Positions 7,635 to 16,957 are shown, counted from the first letter of the stretch. The stretch: 22,864 bases of DNA from Siphonobacter sp048595215 (GCF_048595215.1 NZ_JBMDWJ010000287.1:1-22864); one strand, 5' to 3'. Made by a program: numbers and translations. The notes: generated by a model not told the origin, from the sequence alone.

Positions 7635-9926
7635 TTAGTCGTGAATCGAACGCGGACGGTCGGCCGGAGCTACGCCGAAGCTCTGGCTGGGTTGCTTACC
7701 CATTTCGATCTCCATTTCACCGCCGTTCATCAGCTCTTTATGGAGTAAATAAGATTTCGTATACGGTTTGCCGTTCAGCTTGATGCTCTGAATGTATTTG
7801 TTCTCGGGACCGTTGTTCACCGTTTTCAGGTGGAAGACTTTTCCGTTGCCGAGCTTCAGATCAACTTGATCGAATACCGGGCTGCCAAATACGTACGCTC
7901 CATTGGCGGGATTAACGGGATAGAAGCCCATCGCCGACAGGATATACCAAGCTGACATCTGGCCCACGTCTTCGTTTCCGATGATTCCGTCAGGTTTGGT
8001 CGTGTACATGTGGTCGAGGATGTAGCGTACTTTTTCCGCCGTTTTCCAGGGCTGACCCACGTAGGGGTACAGATACGTAATGTGGTGGCTGGGTTCGTTT
8101 CCGTGGGCGTACTGACCAATCAAACCCGAAATATCGTTTGAAGCCTCGGCACCCATGTCGCCCTTCACGATGAAAAGAGAATCGAGCTTTTGCGTGAAGC
8201 CTTTTTCACCGCCTAATAACTCAATCAGTCCTTCTACATCCTGAGGAACCAGCCAGGTATATTGCCAGGCGTTTCCTTCGGCAAAGTCATCTTTTTCGTG
8301 ACGCGAAACGAAGGGATTGAAGGGCGTCCGCCATTCCGTATCCGATACGCGGCCCCGCATGAAACGCGTGCTGGCGTCGAAGTTGTTTTTATAATCCTTG
8401 GCCCGCTTGCTGAAGTATTCGTAATCGGCCGTTTTACCCAACTTTTTAGCCACCTGAGCCACCGCCCAGTCGTCAATGCTATACTCCAGATTTTTGGCTA
8501 CGCTTTCGGTTTGCGTATCGGCGGGAATGTAGCCTTTCGCTTTGATGTAATCCAATCCGCGTTCGTCGAGCATCGCCGATTTTTTCATCGCTTCAAAGGC
8601 TAGATTGACATCAAAACCCGTGTAACCTTTCAAGATGGCATCCGAAATAATGGGTAGTGCACTGTTACCGGGCATCGTGTTGGTTTCATTACCTACCAAA
8701 TGCCAGACGGGTAGTTTTCCCTGCTGCTGATAGATGTGCAGCATGGTATTCACGATGTCATTCACGCGTTGTCCCTGCGTAAGGGTCAGCAGAGGGTTCG
8801 CGGCCCGATAGGTATCCCAGAGGGAAAACGTTGTCAGGTTCTTGAAGTTCGCGTTTTTGTATACCTTCTGATCGGCACCCCGGTAATCACCGTTGTGATC
8901 GTTGAACGTAGACGGAGCAATCATGGTGTGGTACAGAGCCGTATAGAAAACTTTCAGCCGATCCTGATCCTTGGTTTGTACCTGAATTTTGCTCAATTCG
9001 GTATTCCAGGCCTCATCGGCATTCTTGGCTACCTGATCGAAATTCCAACCCGGTACTTCCGCCTGAATGTTGGCAAGGGCGTTGGCTTCGCTCACGGGCG
9101 AAATGCCCACTTTTACCAGTACCTGATCGCTTTGTTTCGTGGCAAAACTCAGTACGCCTTTGATTTGGCTTCCTTTGGCCGCATTGCCTTGCAGGGGATT
9201 CTGCCCCTGGTACAGAGCAAATTTTTCGATGGGTTTCGAGAAAACAATGGCAAAGTACAGTCGCTGATCTTTGGCCCAGCCGGTTGAGAAACGGTAACCA
9301 ATCAACGTCGTAGCATCCTTTTGTTCCAGGTACGTATCCGTCGGACGGTCCCAGCCAATGCCTTCTTTCAGATCGATCAGAATGTGGGAATCATCCGATT
9401 TTGGAAAAGTATAGCGGTGCATACCCACGCGTTCAGAGGCAGTCAATTCCACCCCCACGTCGTAGCGTTGCAGTTTAACGGCGTAATAGCCCGGGCGTAC
9501 CACTTCGTCATCGTGCGAGAAACGGGACATATAGCCACTCGGCGAAGCTCCCGCAACGCTACGCTCTACGCGAACGGGTCCCGTCGTCGGAATCATTAGG
9601 ACATCACCTAAATCGCCAATACCCGTACCACTCAGGTGCGTATGCGAAAAACCAGCAATTAACGAATCCGATACGTGATAGCCCGAGCACCAGTCCCAGC
9701 CATCGCCCAGTTTGCCGGGGTTAGCTTGTGTAGGGCCAATCTGTACGGCTCCGAAGGGTACGTTTGCTCCCAGAAAGACGTGACCGTGAAAGCCCGTTCC
9801 AATGCGAGGATCAACGTACTGCGTCAGATGCCCCGGTTTCATTTTCGAAGCGGATGATGGTGGGTTACTGTGTTTGCCGCACGCCGCTGCCAACAGGCCT
9901 AATGCCAGAATACTTACTTTTTTCAT
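7635..9926 (-). CDS. GH92 alpha-mannosidase, lipoprotein
   Basis: A 763-residue glycoside hydrolase family 92 enzyme, the calcium-dependent exo-alpha-mannosidases that Bacteroidota use on N-glycans and yeast mannan. The lipobox LAAAC puts the acyl-anchored Cys at 16. Family motifs run in order: VDPRIGTG (38-45), GFSHTHLSGTG (92-102), WDTYR (370-374), EGNAWQYTW (550-558), HGNEPSHH (608-615) and GNEDVGQMSAWY (650-661). Glu550 and Asp653 are my candidates for acid and base, judged from motif position only. The length is typical of the family. Linkage preference (alpha-1,2, 1,3, 1,4 or 1,6) cannot be read with confidence. The GH2 beta-mannosidase follows in the same direction, which suggests joint glycan trimming. 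No SusC/SusD pair is in view, so it is not a classical PUL here. Confidence 0.96.
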   Translation of the reverse strand: MKKVSILALGLLAAACGKHSNPPSSASKMKPGHLTQYVDPRIGTGFHGHVFLGANVPFGAVQIGPTQANPGKLGDGWDWCSGYHVSDSLIAGFSHTHLSGTGIGDLGDVLMIPTTGPVRVERSVAGASPSGYMSRFSHDDEVVRPGYYAVKLQRYDVGVELTASERVGMHRYTFPKSDDSHILIDLKEGIGWDRPTDTYLEQKDATTLIGYRFSTGWAKDQRLYFAIVFSKPIEKFALYQGQNPLQGNAAKGSQIKGVLSFATKQSDQVLVKVGISPVSEANALANIQAEVPGWNFDQVAKNADEAWNTELSKIQVQTKDQDRLKVFYTALYHTMIAPSTFNDHNGDYRGADQKVYKNANFKNLTTFSLWDTYRAANPLLTLTQGQRVNDIVNTMLHIYQQQGKLPVWHLVGNETNTMPGNSALPIISDAILKGYTGFDVNLAFEAMKKSAMLDERGLDYIKAKGYIPADTQTESVAKNLEYSIDDWAVAQVAKKLGKTADYEYFSKRAKDYKNNFDASTRFMRGRVSDTEWRTPFNPFVSRHEKDDFAEGNAWQYTWLVPQDVEGLIELLGGEKGFTQKLDSLFIVKGDMGAEASNDISGLIGQYAHGNEPSHHITYLYPYVGQPWKTAEKVRYILDHMYTTKPDGIIGNEDVGQMSAWYILSAMGFYPVNPANGAYVFGSPVFDQVDLKLGNGKVFHLKTVNNGPENKYIQSIKLNGKPYTKSYLLHKELMNGGEMEIEMGKQPSQSFGVAPADRPRSIHD

Positions 9927-9966
9927 AGACCAGGAACGGATGTACCGGGCAACGCCCGTCTTAATC

Positions 9967-10048
9967 CAAACGTAAAACTTTTGCGTAACGAAGATAAAGC
10001 GGCGGATTGAAGGCGATGTACTAAGAACCGAAGGATATTTTAAAATAT
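9967..10048 (-). promoter_or_regulatory. Possible GH92 promoter region
   Basis: On the minus strand TACGTTTG (9974-9967) matches the Bacteroidota -7 pattern TAnnTTTG, 40 bases before the GH92 start, but I find no -33 TTG at the usual spacing. Further upstream is a perfect 14-base palindrome, ATATTTTAAAATAT (10035-10048), a possible operator or simply AT-rich promoter DNA. Confidence 0.25.
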
Positions 10049-10169
10049 TTTACAAATATGGGGATCGCCGGGTGATATGAAAGAAAATTGTGTGAAATCT
10101 GAGAAGCTATTTTAGAAAAGCCAAAGGAGAGCAACGTGAAAAGGGGTGATTAGAGAGTGAAAGCTAGTG

Positions 10170-11132
10170 CTAACGAAAGCGATAGGCCGCAGAGAAACCG
10201 CCGTACTTTTCCACCTCATTTTGCATGGACCGGGCTTCTTTTTGTTTCAGGTCGAGTGTCGCCTGTAGCGTAAACCGGCGGGAGGCGTACGTTAAACCGA
10301 TCTGATGCTGATAGATGCCCCGCGTAATTTCCCCGGCTCCGGGTCCCTTGTTTGACCGGAACAGACCGCCTTGCACGGTAGCGTTGTACACCTGATACTG
10401 ATACCGGGGTTGAAAGAAAAGATACAATTCCGGGGACGAAGAGCTGGTCTTTCGGCTGATACGCGAATGAAACAGGGCTGACTCCGAGGCCGGACGAAAT
10501 AAACCTATTTGCAGTAATAAACCCACCGACGCACGCGTAAACGTAGTACCCAACTGAGCCTGTCCTAGTGCGTACAGGTCCAGCCATTTTTTCGGAGTAG
10601 GGAGCAGATTGTAGGCGTATTGAGCGTTCAGATTCAGGCCCCATTCGTTATTGAGCTGATTTCGCCAGCCCACGGGCGGAATGTAATCAAAGGTACGGTG
10701 AATGAATTTCTGAATGTTTTCCGCTCCCGAACGCGGGCCAATCGTACCCAAAGCCACATCAAGCTGTAAAACGTGGTTCTGGCGGTAAAAAAAGGTAAAT
10801 CCTTTGCTGGCGTATAGATAACCCGTATACGGACGATCAATCTGATTACGCTGGACCAGAAAGACATTTTCTGGATTGAAAATCTGCTGCCCTAATTGGT
10901 AGGTAGAAATAACTTTCTGTAGTCGGGAGGTAGAATCCAGCTGTTGGTTCCAACGGCGAGGTACGTAACGATAACTCACAAAAAAGCCGTTGGTGTAATA
11001 GCCGTCGTGAAGGGTCCAGCGGTACGCGTCGTTTTCGGAAGTGATCTGAATTTCCTGGGAATAGGTTTGAGCCAAGGCTAGCCGGGATAGTAGGAGAAGG
11101 CAAATCGTATACCGGAAGAGAGTAAAAGACAT
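10170..11132 (-). CDS. lpxR: LpxR-like outer-membrane lipid A deacylase (DUF2219)
   Basis: A 320-residue protein with a signal peptide (residues 1-21, ending LALA-QT) and alternating aromatic/polar strands ending in YRFR, the mark of an outer-membrane beta-barrel. It matches the LpxR family: SEND (Asn34, Asp35), YYTNG (Thr47), RPYTGYLY (100-107), and IGPRSGAENIQKFIHR with His145 as the likely catalytic base. In Salmonella LpxR, Asn9, Asp10, Thr34 and His122 form the corresponding site and the enzyme removes the 3'-acyloxyacyl chain of lipid A. Activity on Bacteroidota lipid A is inferred only. The gene lies between the czc terminator and GH92, in the same direction as GH92 but 243 bases away, so it is probably a separate transcript. 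Confidence 0.85.
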   Translation of the reverse strand: MSFTLFRYTICLLLLSRLALAQTYSQEIQITSENDAYRWTLHDGYYTNGFFVSYRYVPRRWNQQLDSTSRLQKVISTYQLGQQIFNPENVFLVQRNQIDRPYTGYLYASKGFTFFYRQNHVLQLDVALGTIGPRSGAENIQKFIHRTFDYIPPVGWRNQLNNEWGLNLNAQYAYNLLPTPKKWLDLYALGQAQLGTTFTRASVGLLLQIGLFRPASESALFHSRISRKTSSSSPELYLFFQPRYQYQVYNATVQGGLFRSNKGPGAGEITRGIYQHQIGLTYASRRFTLQATLDLKQKEARSMQNEVEKYGGFSAAYRFR

Positions 11133-11182
11133 AAGCGTACTCGTAAATGCATGGGGTTGAAGGATCTAGAAGTAAACATAAA

Positions 11183-11213
11183 AAAAGGTCTGATGTTTTA
11201 CGTCAGACCTTTT
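11183..11213 (-). terminator. Terminator of the czcCBA operon
   Basis: A perfect 11-base stem AAAAGGTCTGA/TCAGACCTTTT has a 9-base loop. On the minus strand it ends in a run of T. It lies about 85 bases after the czcA stop and before lpxR. Confidence 0.88.
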
Positions 11214-11298
11214 GAAAAATGAGTAAGCGGTAGACATGGGACTGATGTGATCGAATTAGTACCATATTCACAAAACCCATACATCGTCAGCAACCCTG

Positions 11299-14200
11299 CT
11301 AATCCATTAACTTCTTCCGACGTTCGCGGCCGCTGTATACCCATTCGTACACGGCGGGCAGAATCAACAGCGATAATGCCGAAGCCGTCATCAATCCGCC
11401 AATAACGACGATGGCTAAAGGTTTCTGCGTTTCAGAGCCGATGCCGTGGGAAAGAGCCGCGGGTAACAGACCCAGCGAGGCCATCAGGGCCGTCATGATT
11501 ACCGGACGCAAACGCGATTTAGCTCCTTCTTTGATGGCTTCGCCAAGTGGCATTTTTTCGTGTAGATTCTGTCGGAATTTATTGACCAGAATAACCCCAT
11601 CCTGCGTAGCGACGCCAAAGAGAGCGATAAAACCAACCCCGGCGGAGATACTGAAATTCATACCCGTCAGCAACAAAGCCAGAATCCCACCGATGAGAGC
11701 AAAAGGTACGTTCAGCAAAACCAGAATCGAATCCAGTGCATTGCCGAAAGAGGCAAAGAGAATGAAGAAGATCAACAGAATACTGATGGGCACGACGATG
11801 GATAACTGACGTTCGGCTCGTTGCTGGTTTTCAAATTCACCATTCCATTTGATCTCATACCCTTTATCGAGTTTGACCGCAGCTTGTACCCGTTGTTGAG
11901 CCTCCTCAATCGTACTTCCTAGGTCGCGTCCCCGGACGGAGAATTTTACCGCAATGAAGCGGGCGTTGTTTTCCCGGTAAATGAAAGCCGGACCCGAGAC
12001 GTTGCCAATATTGGCAATTTCCTTCAGGGGTATTTTACCGCCGTTCAGCGTAGGAACCTTCAAGTTACCAATCTGCTCAATCGACGAACGGAAGGGTAAG
12101 TCGTAGCGTAACCGCAGATCGAACTTGCGTTCTTCTTCGTACACCTGACTCACGGCCTTACCCCCAATCGCCATTTCGATCACAGCGTTGGCATCAGCCG
12201 CATCAACGCCGTACTGGGCCATTTTGTCGGGATTGAGCGTAATCAATAACTCCGGCTGACCCAGGTTCCGGAATACGCCCAGATCCTGAATGCCCTGTAC
12301 TTTCTTGAGAATCGCATAAACCTGATCCGCTTTTTTGTCGAGTACTTGCAAGTCACGGCCCTGGATTTTAACCGCAATCGAGCCTTTTACTCCCGATACG
12401 GCTTCCTCAACGTTATCCGAAATCGGCTGCGAGAAGTTAAAGTCAATGCCCTGGTATTTGGCGAGTTTCTGCTGCATTTCCGCAATCAGTTCATCCTTGG
12501 AAATGTCGCGTTTCCATTCATCCTGCGGAAACAGATCCACGAAAAATTCCTGGTTGAAGAAGCCCGTCGCATCGGTACCATCATTCGGGCGGCCCGTTTG
12601 CGAGATCACCCCGCGTACTTCCGGAAACTGTTCGAATACCTGCCGGAATTTTCGGGTATAGTGATACGAATCTTCCAGGCTGATGCTGAGGGGCATACTG
12701 GCCCGTACGTAAATCGAACCTTCGTTGAGGTGCGGCAGAAATTCGGTACCGACAAAGTGAAACGAAGCCAGCGAGCCAACCAGGAAAAGTACAGCCGTAA
12801 TGATCGCCCGTTTGGGGTGGTCCATGACGCGGTTTAGCAGGGGACCGTAGTTTCGATTCAGCCATTCAATGATGGGGTTGTGACGTTCACGGACGTTCTT
12901 ATTGAGCAACATGCTGCTTAGCACCGGCACCAGCGTCAGGGCTAATAATAAAGCTCCCAGTAGGGCAAAACCCATCGTAAAGGCCAATGGACTGAAGAGT
13001 TTACCTTCTACTTTCTGGAACGAGAAAATGGGAAGCAAGGCGGTAATGATGATCAGCTTCGAGGTAAAAATGGACTTGCCCATTTCCACCGAAGTTTTCA
13101 AAATCCGGCCCATTTTGGCTCGTTTGTTAAACTTCTCCATGCCCTCGTGTTCGGCCCAGTGGGCCAGCATCACAAAGAGGCCTTCCACCATAACCACTGC
13201 TCCGTCGATGATAATCCCAAAGTCGATCGCTCCGATGGAAAGCAGGTTAGCCGACATGCCTTTGATTCGCATTAAAATAAAGGCAAACAGCAAAGCCAGT
13301 GGAATGACGATGGCTACAGTAACGGTGGTTCGCCAGTCAGCCAGAAAGATCAGCAGAATGATCGTTACCAGCGTAATACCCATGATCACGTTTTCACCTA
13401 CCGTATGCAGCGTATGGTTATTTAGCTCGGTGCGGTCGTAGAAAACCTTGATTTTTACGTCCGAAGGAAGAACAACGGAGTTCAGGTAGGCTACTTTTTC
13501 TTTCAGCTGGGGTAATACTAAACCAGGGTTCTCGCCCTTCCGCATCAGTACGATCCCTTCAACGACATCGTCGTGATTGTCGCGACCCACAATACCCAAC
13601 TGCGGTAAGGCTGATTCGTGAACCGTACCTAAATTCGACAAGCGAACGGGCACACCATTGACGTTTTTAACGATGACTTTCTCGATGTCAGACACGTTTT
13701 TGACAATCCCAATGCCCCGAACGACGAAGGCCTGCTGACCTTCCCGGAGGATATCGCCGCCCACATTAACATTTGCCCGTTGGAGAGCTCCGAACACGTC
13801 CAGGGCGGTCAGGTCGTATTTAGCCAGCAAGGCCGGATTGATACTGACTTCAAACGTTTTCACCTGTCCGCCAAAACTGACCACATCCGCAACGCCGGGT
13901 ACGGCTTTCAGGGCTTTCTCGATGGTCCAGTCCTGAATGGTTTTGAGTTCCGTAGTCGTCTTGCTTTTGGAGGCCAACGTATACCGATAAATCTCACCGG
14001 TGGGACCGGCTGGCGGCTGAATTTCCGCATCCACGCCATCGGGCAGATTGACGTTGGCCAGTTTCTGGCTGGCTTCCATGCGGGCGTTGAAGTTATCGAC
14101 GCCGTCTTCGAAAACGATTTTAATGAAGGATAAGCCGAACAGGTTAATGGAGCGAATGGCCGTCTTGTGCGAAATAGAGTTCATTTCCGTTTCAATCGGG

Positions 14201-14409
14201 CTGGAAATGAAACGCTCGACTTCTTCGGCACTGCGACCCGGCCATTGCGTAATGATCACGACTTCGGTATTCGTTACGTCAGGGTACGCTTCAACGGGCG
14301 TATTATAGAAACTGACGGCTCCCGCAATGATGACCAGCAGGGTCATCATAAAGACAATGCCTTTGTGTTTGAGGGAAAAGCCAATGATATTTTTAATGAA
14401 TTTATTCAT
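11299..14409 (-). CDS. czcA: CzcA-type heavy-metal efflux RND pump
   Basis: A 1036-residue inner-membrane proton/metal antiporter, the motor of a tripartite pump. It has the RND plan: a first membrane helix at ~15-35, a large periplasmic loop starting YNTPVEAYPDVTNTEV, a helix group from ~335, a second loop from ~560, and a last helix group ending near 1025. In the fourth helix D396FG...D402...E409 corresponds to Asp402, Asp408 and Glu415 of CzcA, the proton/metal relay of divalent-cation HME pumps (Co, Zn, Cd, Ni). The Cu/Ag pumps of the CusA kind differ here. Exact metals are not readable. It is the last gene of czcC-czcB-czcA, 27 bases after czcB. Confidence 0.95.
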   Translation of the reverse strand: MNKFIKNIIGFSLKHKGIVFMMTLLVIIAGAVSFYNTPVEAYPDVTNTEVVIITQWPGRSAEEVERFISSPIETEMNSISHKTAIRSINLFGLSFIKIVFEDGVDNFNARMEASQKLANVNLPDGVDAEIQPPAGPTGEIYRYTLASKSKTTTELKTIQDWTIEKALKAVPGVADVVSFGGQVKTFEVSINPALLAKYDLTALDVFGALQRANVNVGGDILREGQQAFVVRGIGIVKNVSDIEKVIVKNVNGVPVRLSNLGTVHESALPQLGIVGRDNHDDVVEGIVLMRKGENPGLVLPQLKEKVAYLNSVVLPSDVKIKVFYDRTELNNHTLHTVGENVIMGITLVTIILLIFLADWRTTVTVAIVIPLALLFAFILMRIKGMSANLLSIGAIDFGIIIDGAVVMVEGLFVMLAHWAEHEGMEKFNKRAKMGRILKTSVEMGKSIFTSKLIIITALLPIFSFQKVEGKLFSPLAFTMGFALLGALLLALTLVPVLSSMLLNKNVRERHNPIIEWLNRNYGPLLNRVMDHPKRAIITAVLFLVGSLASFHFVGTEFLPHLNEGSIYVRASMPLSISLEDSYHYTRKFRQVFEQFPEVRGVISQTGRPNDGTDATGFFNQEFFVDLFPQDEWKRDISKDELIAEMQQKLAKYQGIDFNFSQPISDNVEEAVSGVKGSIAVKIQGRDLQVLDKKADQVYAILKKVQGIQDLGVFRNLGQPELLITLNPDKMAQYGVDAADANAVIEMAIGGKAVSQVYEEERKFDLRLRYDLPFRSSIEQIGNLKVPTLNGGKIPLKEIANIGNVSGPAFIYRENNARFIAVKFSVRGRDLGSTIEEAQQRVQAAVKLDKGYEIKWNGEFENQQRAERQLSIVVPISILLIFFILFASFGNALDSILVLLNVPFALIGGILALLLTGMNFSISAGVGFIALFGVATQDGVILVNKFRQNLHEKMPLGEAIKEGAKSRLRPVIMTALMASLGLLPAALSHGIGSETQKPLAIVVIGGLMTASALSLLILPAVYEWVYSGRERRKKLMD

Positions 14410-14436
14410 GATCGGACCCGGGAAGGGAGTGTGGGA

Positions 14437-15513
14437 TTAGTCCGTTAATTCATTGAAAAGCAAGAGGGCACCTTCAGTAACCACGCGATCGTTATCTTTC
14501 AAATCGCCCTTGACGTAGCTATAACGCGAGGTACTCCGAACCACTTCGACGGGTACGGCCACGTACTTTTCCGGACCTGCCGCTTTAATCACGAAGTACT
14601 TATCTTCACTAAAAATGACCGATTTCGGATTGACCGCCAGCAGACGTTCGGGCTTTTCAATGTGCAGTTTGATGGTACAGAACATCTGGGGTTTCAGTAA
14701 GCCATTCGGATTAGGCAAGACCACCCGGGCCTGTAGTACTTTGCTGTCATTGTCAATGACCTGGCTGATGTTTTCAATGCGACCCTGAAAGACTTTGTCG
14801 GGATACGCCAGCGTCGTGATGTTGACCTGCTGACCTACCTTAACGGCCTCAATATCTGACTCGTAGATATTGATCATGATCCAGACATCCGACAGATTGG
14901 AAATGGTGAACATACTGTTACCATTGTCGGAACGAATTTGAGTGTTGGGGTTCACGTTCCGCTCCACAACGTAGCCGCTCACGGGAGCCTTCACCAGAAA
15001 GGTAGGCTGATTACCCGAGGACGTACCACCGTACATCTTTAGTACCTGCGTTGAACGGTCCAGTTCAGAGGTGGCGATTTCCAGTTGTTTACGGGCATTA
15101 ATCAGGTCTGATTCACTCGAAAACTTGCTTTTGTAGAGTTGTTCGGCGTTATCTGCATTACGCTTGGCCATATCGAAACCCGCCTTGGCCTGGTTGTAGT
15201 CACGCTGGTACTGACTCACGTCGGCACTTTGAAGTTTCGCCAGTACCTGACCCTGTTTGACGTACGCTCCCAATTCCGCGTTCACATCCAGTACATTACC
15301 GCTGACGATGGGGAAAACCCGATCCACCTGTTTCTGATCAAAAGTAACCTCCCCCGTGAATTGTAATTCCTGTTCGTAGTTGCGAACGTGAACGGTATCC
15401 GTCTTGAAAGCCGAATCCGTATCCTTCGAATTGACTTCCTGAGGTTCTTTATTCGAGTGGCAGGCTGCCAGAGCTACCAGACTCAGCAAATAGAAAAACG
15501 ATTTCGTTTTCAT
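14437..15513 (-). CDS. czcB: CzcB-type periplasmic adaptor, lipoprotein
   Basis: A 358-residue membrane-fusion protein that bridges the RND pump and the outer-membrane channel. The lipobox ALAAC puts the anchored Cys at 18, as in many Bacteroidota adaptors. A lipoyl half-motif (GNVLDVNAELGAYVKQGQVL) is followed by a helical hairpin (~100-155, QYQRDYNQAKAGFDM onward), the second lipoyl half (KAPVSGYVVERNVNPNTQI), a beta-barrel (SDVWIMINIYESDIEAVKVG) and a C-terminal membrane-proximal domain. I see no His-rich N-terminal metal-binding extension. It lies 30 bases after czcC and 27 before czcA, so the three are surely co-transcribed. Confidence 0.94.
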   Translation of the reverse strand: MKTKSFFYLLSLVALAACHSNKEPQEVNSKDTDSAFKTDTVHVRNYEQELQFTGEVTFDQKQVDRVFPIVSGNVLDVNAELGAYVKQGQVLAKLQSADVSQYQRDYNQAKAGFDMAKRNADNAEQLYKSKFSSESDLINARKQLEIATSELDRSTQVLKMYGGTSSGNQPTFLVKAPVSGYVVERNVNPNTQIRSDNGNSMFTISNLSDVWIMINIYESDIEAVKVGQQVNITTLAYPDKVFQGRIENISQVIDNDSKVLQARVVLPNPNGLLKPQMFCTIKLHIEKPERLLAVNPKSVIFSEDKYFVIKAAGPEKYVAVPVEVVRSTSRYSYVKGDLKDNDRVVTEGALLLFNELTD

Positions 15514-15543
15514 GAGGAGTGGGCAAAAGGATAAAACCTTTAG

Positions 15544-16833
15544 TTAGAAAGTCTTGGCGTTGGTAACGTAATTAAGCTGTTGCTGAGCCTGATAGAGTTG
15601 ATTGCTCAGGTTAATGAAATTCAGCTGAGCATCTTTGTAGGAGCGAATTTTATCAATGAAGCTAACCAGATCAATCACGCGTTTCTGGTAGTCAATTGTT
15701 GCATTTTTACTGATGTCCTGAATGCGTTGACGGTACCCCGGATCAAGATTTGCCTGGAGTTGCTGGGCGTGTTGCCACTGTTCGTAGGCGGAAATAACTT
15801 CCTGCCTTACCTGTAACTGACTCTGATTGATGTTCTGAGTACTTTGTTCGATACCGATTTTAGCCGCCTGAATATTGCCCTGATTTCGGTTTTTAAAGGG
15901 TAGATCCATGGCTACCTGCAAGCCGTAGTAGTTGGGGTAGGCATCACCAAAGCGTGCGTAGTTGGCTCCAACCATCAGTTGGGGGGTCGCCAGTGATTTC
16001 TGATACGTCAGATTCTGCTGAGCGTAGGTCGTTTGGCGTTGGGCTGCTTGTAAATCGGGACGATTCGCGACGGCCTGATCCAGTAACTGATTGAGCTGAG
16101 GAGAGGCCGAATCGCTGATCTGAAAATCCGTGCGGTAATACGTAGAAGACGTGTCGGCCAGGAGTATACGTAAGGTGGCTTCGTCCTGACTGATTTGATT
16201 GCGTAAATCATTGATGGCAGCGTCGGTATTTCGCTGTTCCAGTTCAAGGCGAGTGACTTCGTATTCAGAAATAACGCCCAGTTTTAGTTGAGCCCGGAAG
16301 GCGTCAAGCAAATTTGCCAAACGAGTCCGTTCTTCCTGAATGAAGGCATACTGAGCCTGTTCGCTGGCCAGGGTACCGAAGGTTTGAGCGAGCTGATAAC
16401 GTAAACTCCGCATCACATCCTGAAAAACGGCTTGCTGAACTTCCGTATTCGCTTCATTCAGGGCCACCAGCTTACTCCGACGACCCGCCAGATTCAGAAC
16501 TTGCTGAAGTTGCCAGCTGTAGGCACCTCCCGTCGGGTTAAGCTTGTCACCCGAAGGGTTGGTCAACGGAAGCACCTTCGACGTATTCGGATTGAAGGCA
16601 TTAAATCCAAACTGAAAATTGGGGTTGTACCAGAGTTTCGCCTGCTGAACGGCTGCCTCCGAAAGGTTGATGTTGTATTTCTGAGCCAGCAGAGCAAAGT
16701 TTTTCTGAAGAAACTGCTGTTCTGCCTGGGGCAAGGTAAGACGGAGTGTGTCCGTCTGGCCATAGGATAGCTGGGAGACCGAAAGAAACAGGAGAAGACT
16801 CACTAGCACCCTTGAAAATTGAATAAGCTTCAC
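15544..16833 (-). CDS. czcC: CzcC-type outer-membrane efflux channel (TolC family)
   Basis: A 429-residue outer-membrane factor. A signal peptide ends near residue 25 (SYGQ), followed by the family start LRLTLPQAEQQFLQKNFALL. The protein has the twofold TolC repeat: long, Gln/Ala-rich helices (for example NEANTEVQQAVFQDV and QQLQANLDPGYRQRIQDI) alternating with short strands such as PQLMVGANYARFGD. It gives the pump its channel across the outer membrane. It is the first gene of the operon, so the promoter must lie within 16834-17056, where the phased repeats are. The family call is firm; metal efflux is assigned from czcA. Confidence 0.93.
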   Translation of the reverse strand: MKLIQFSRVLVSLLLFLSVSQLSYGQTDTLRLTLPQAEQQFLQKNFALLAQKYNINLSEAAVQQAKLWYNPNFQFGFNAFNPNTSKVLPLTNPSGDKLNPTGGAYSWQLQQVLNLAGRRSKLVALNEANTEVQQAVFQDVMRSLRYQLAQTFGTLASEQAQYAFIQEERTRLANLLDAFRAQLKLGVISEYEVTRLELEQRNTDAAINDLRNQISQDEATLRILLADTSSTYYRTDFQISDSASPQLNQLLDQAVANRPDLQAAQRQTTYAQQNLTYQKSLATPQLMVGANYARFGDAYPNYYGLQVAMDLPFKNRNQGNIQAAKIGIEQSTQNINQSQLQVRQEVISAYEQWQHAQQLQANLDPGYRQRIQDISKNATIDYQKRVIDLVSFIDKIRSYKDAQLNFINLSNQLYQAQQQLNYVTNAKTF

Positions 16834-16912
16834 TGCCGTATAGTTTAAAAGTGGGGTCAGTATTAAGAACAGGCCTTACTTTTTGTGCTTGTCGTCAGCA
16901 AAGGTTCATCTG

Positions 16913-16957
16913 CGAGTTTAGAGAGAGTTTAAAGGAATTTTAAAAGCGAATTAAAAG
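16913..16957 (-). promoter_or_regulatory. Four phased 11-12-base repeats upstream of czcC
   Basis: On the minus strand four tandem units follow one another: CTTTTAATTCG, CTTTTAAAATTC, CTTTAAACTCT and CTCTAAACTCG (16957 down to 16913), ending 79 bases before the czcC ATG. One-helical-turn spacing of direct repeats is typical of OmpR/PhoB-type response regulator sites. A metal-sensing two-component regulator is therefore plausible, but none is encoded in the window. Confidence 0.45.

Noticed and set aside
12346..12837. 163-codon plus-strand open frame
   Set aside because: Antisense within czcA, with no signal, domain or start context.
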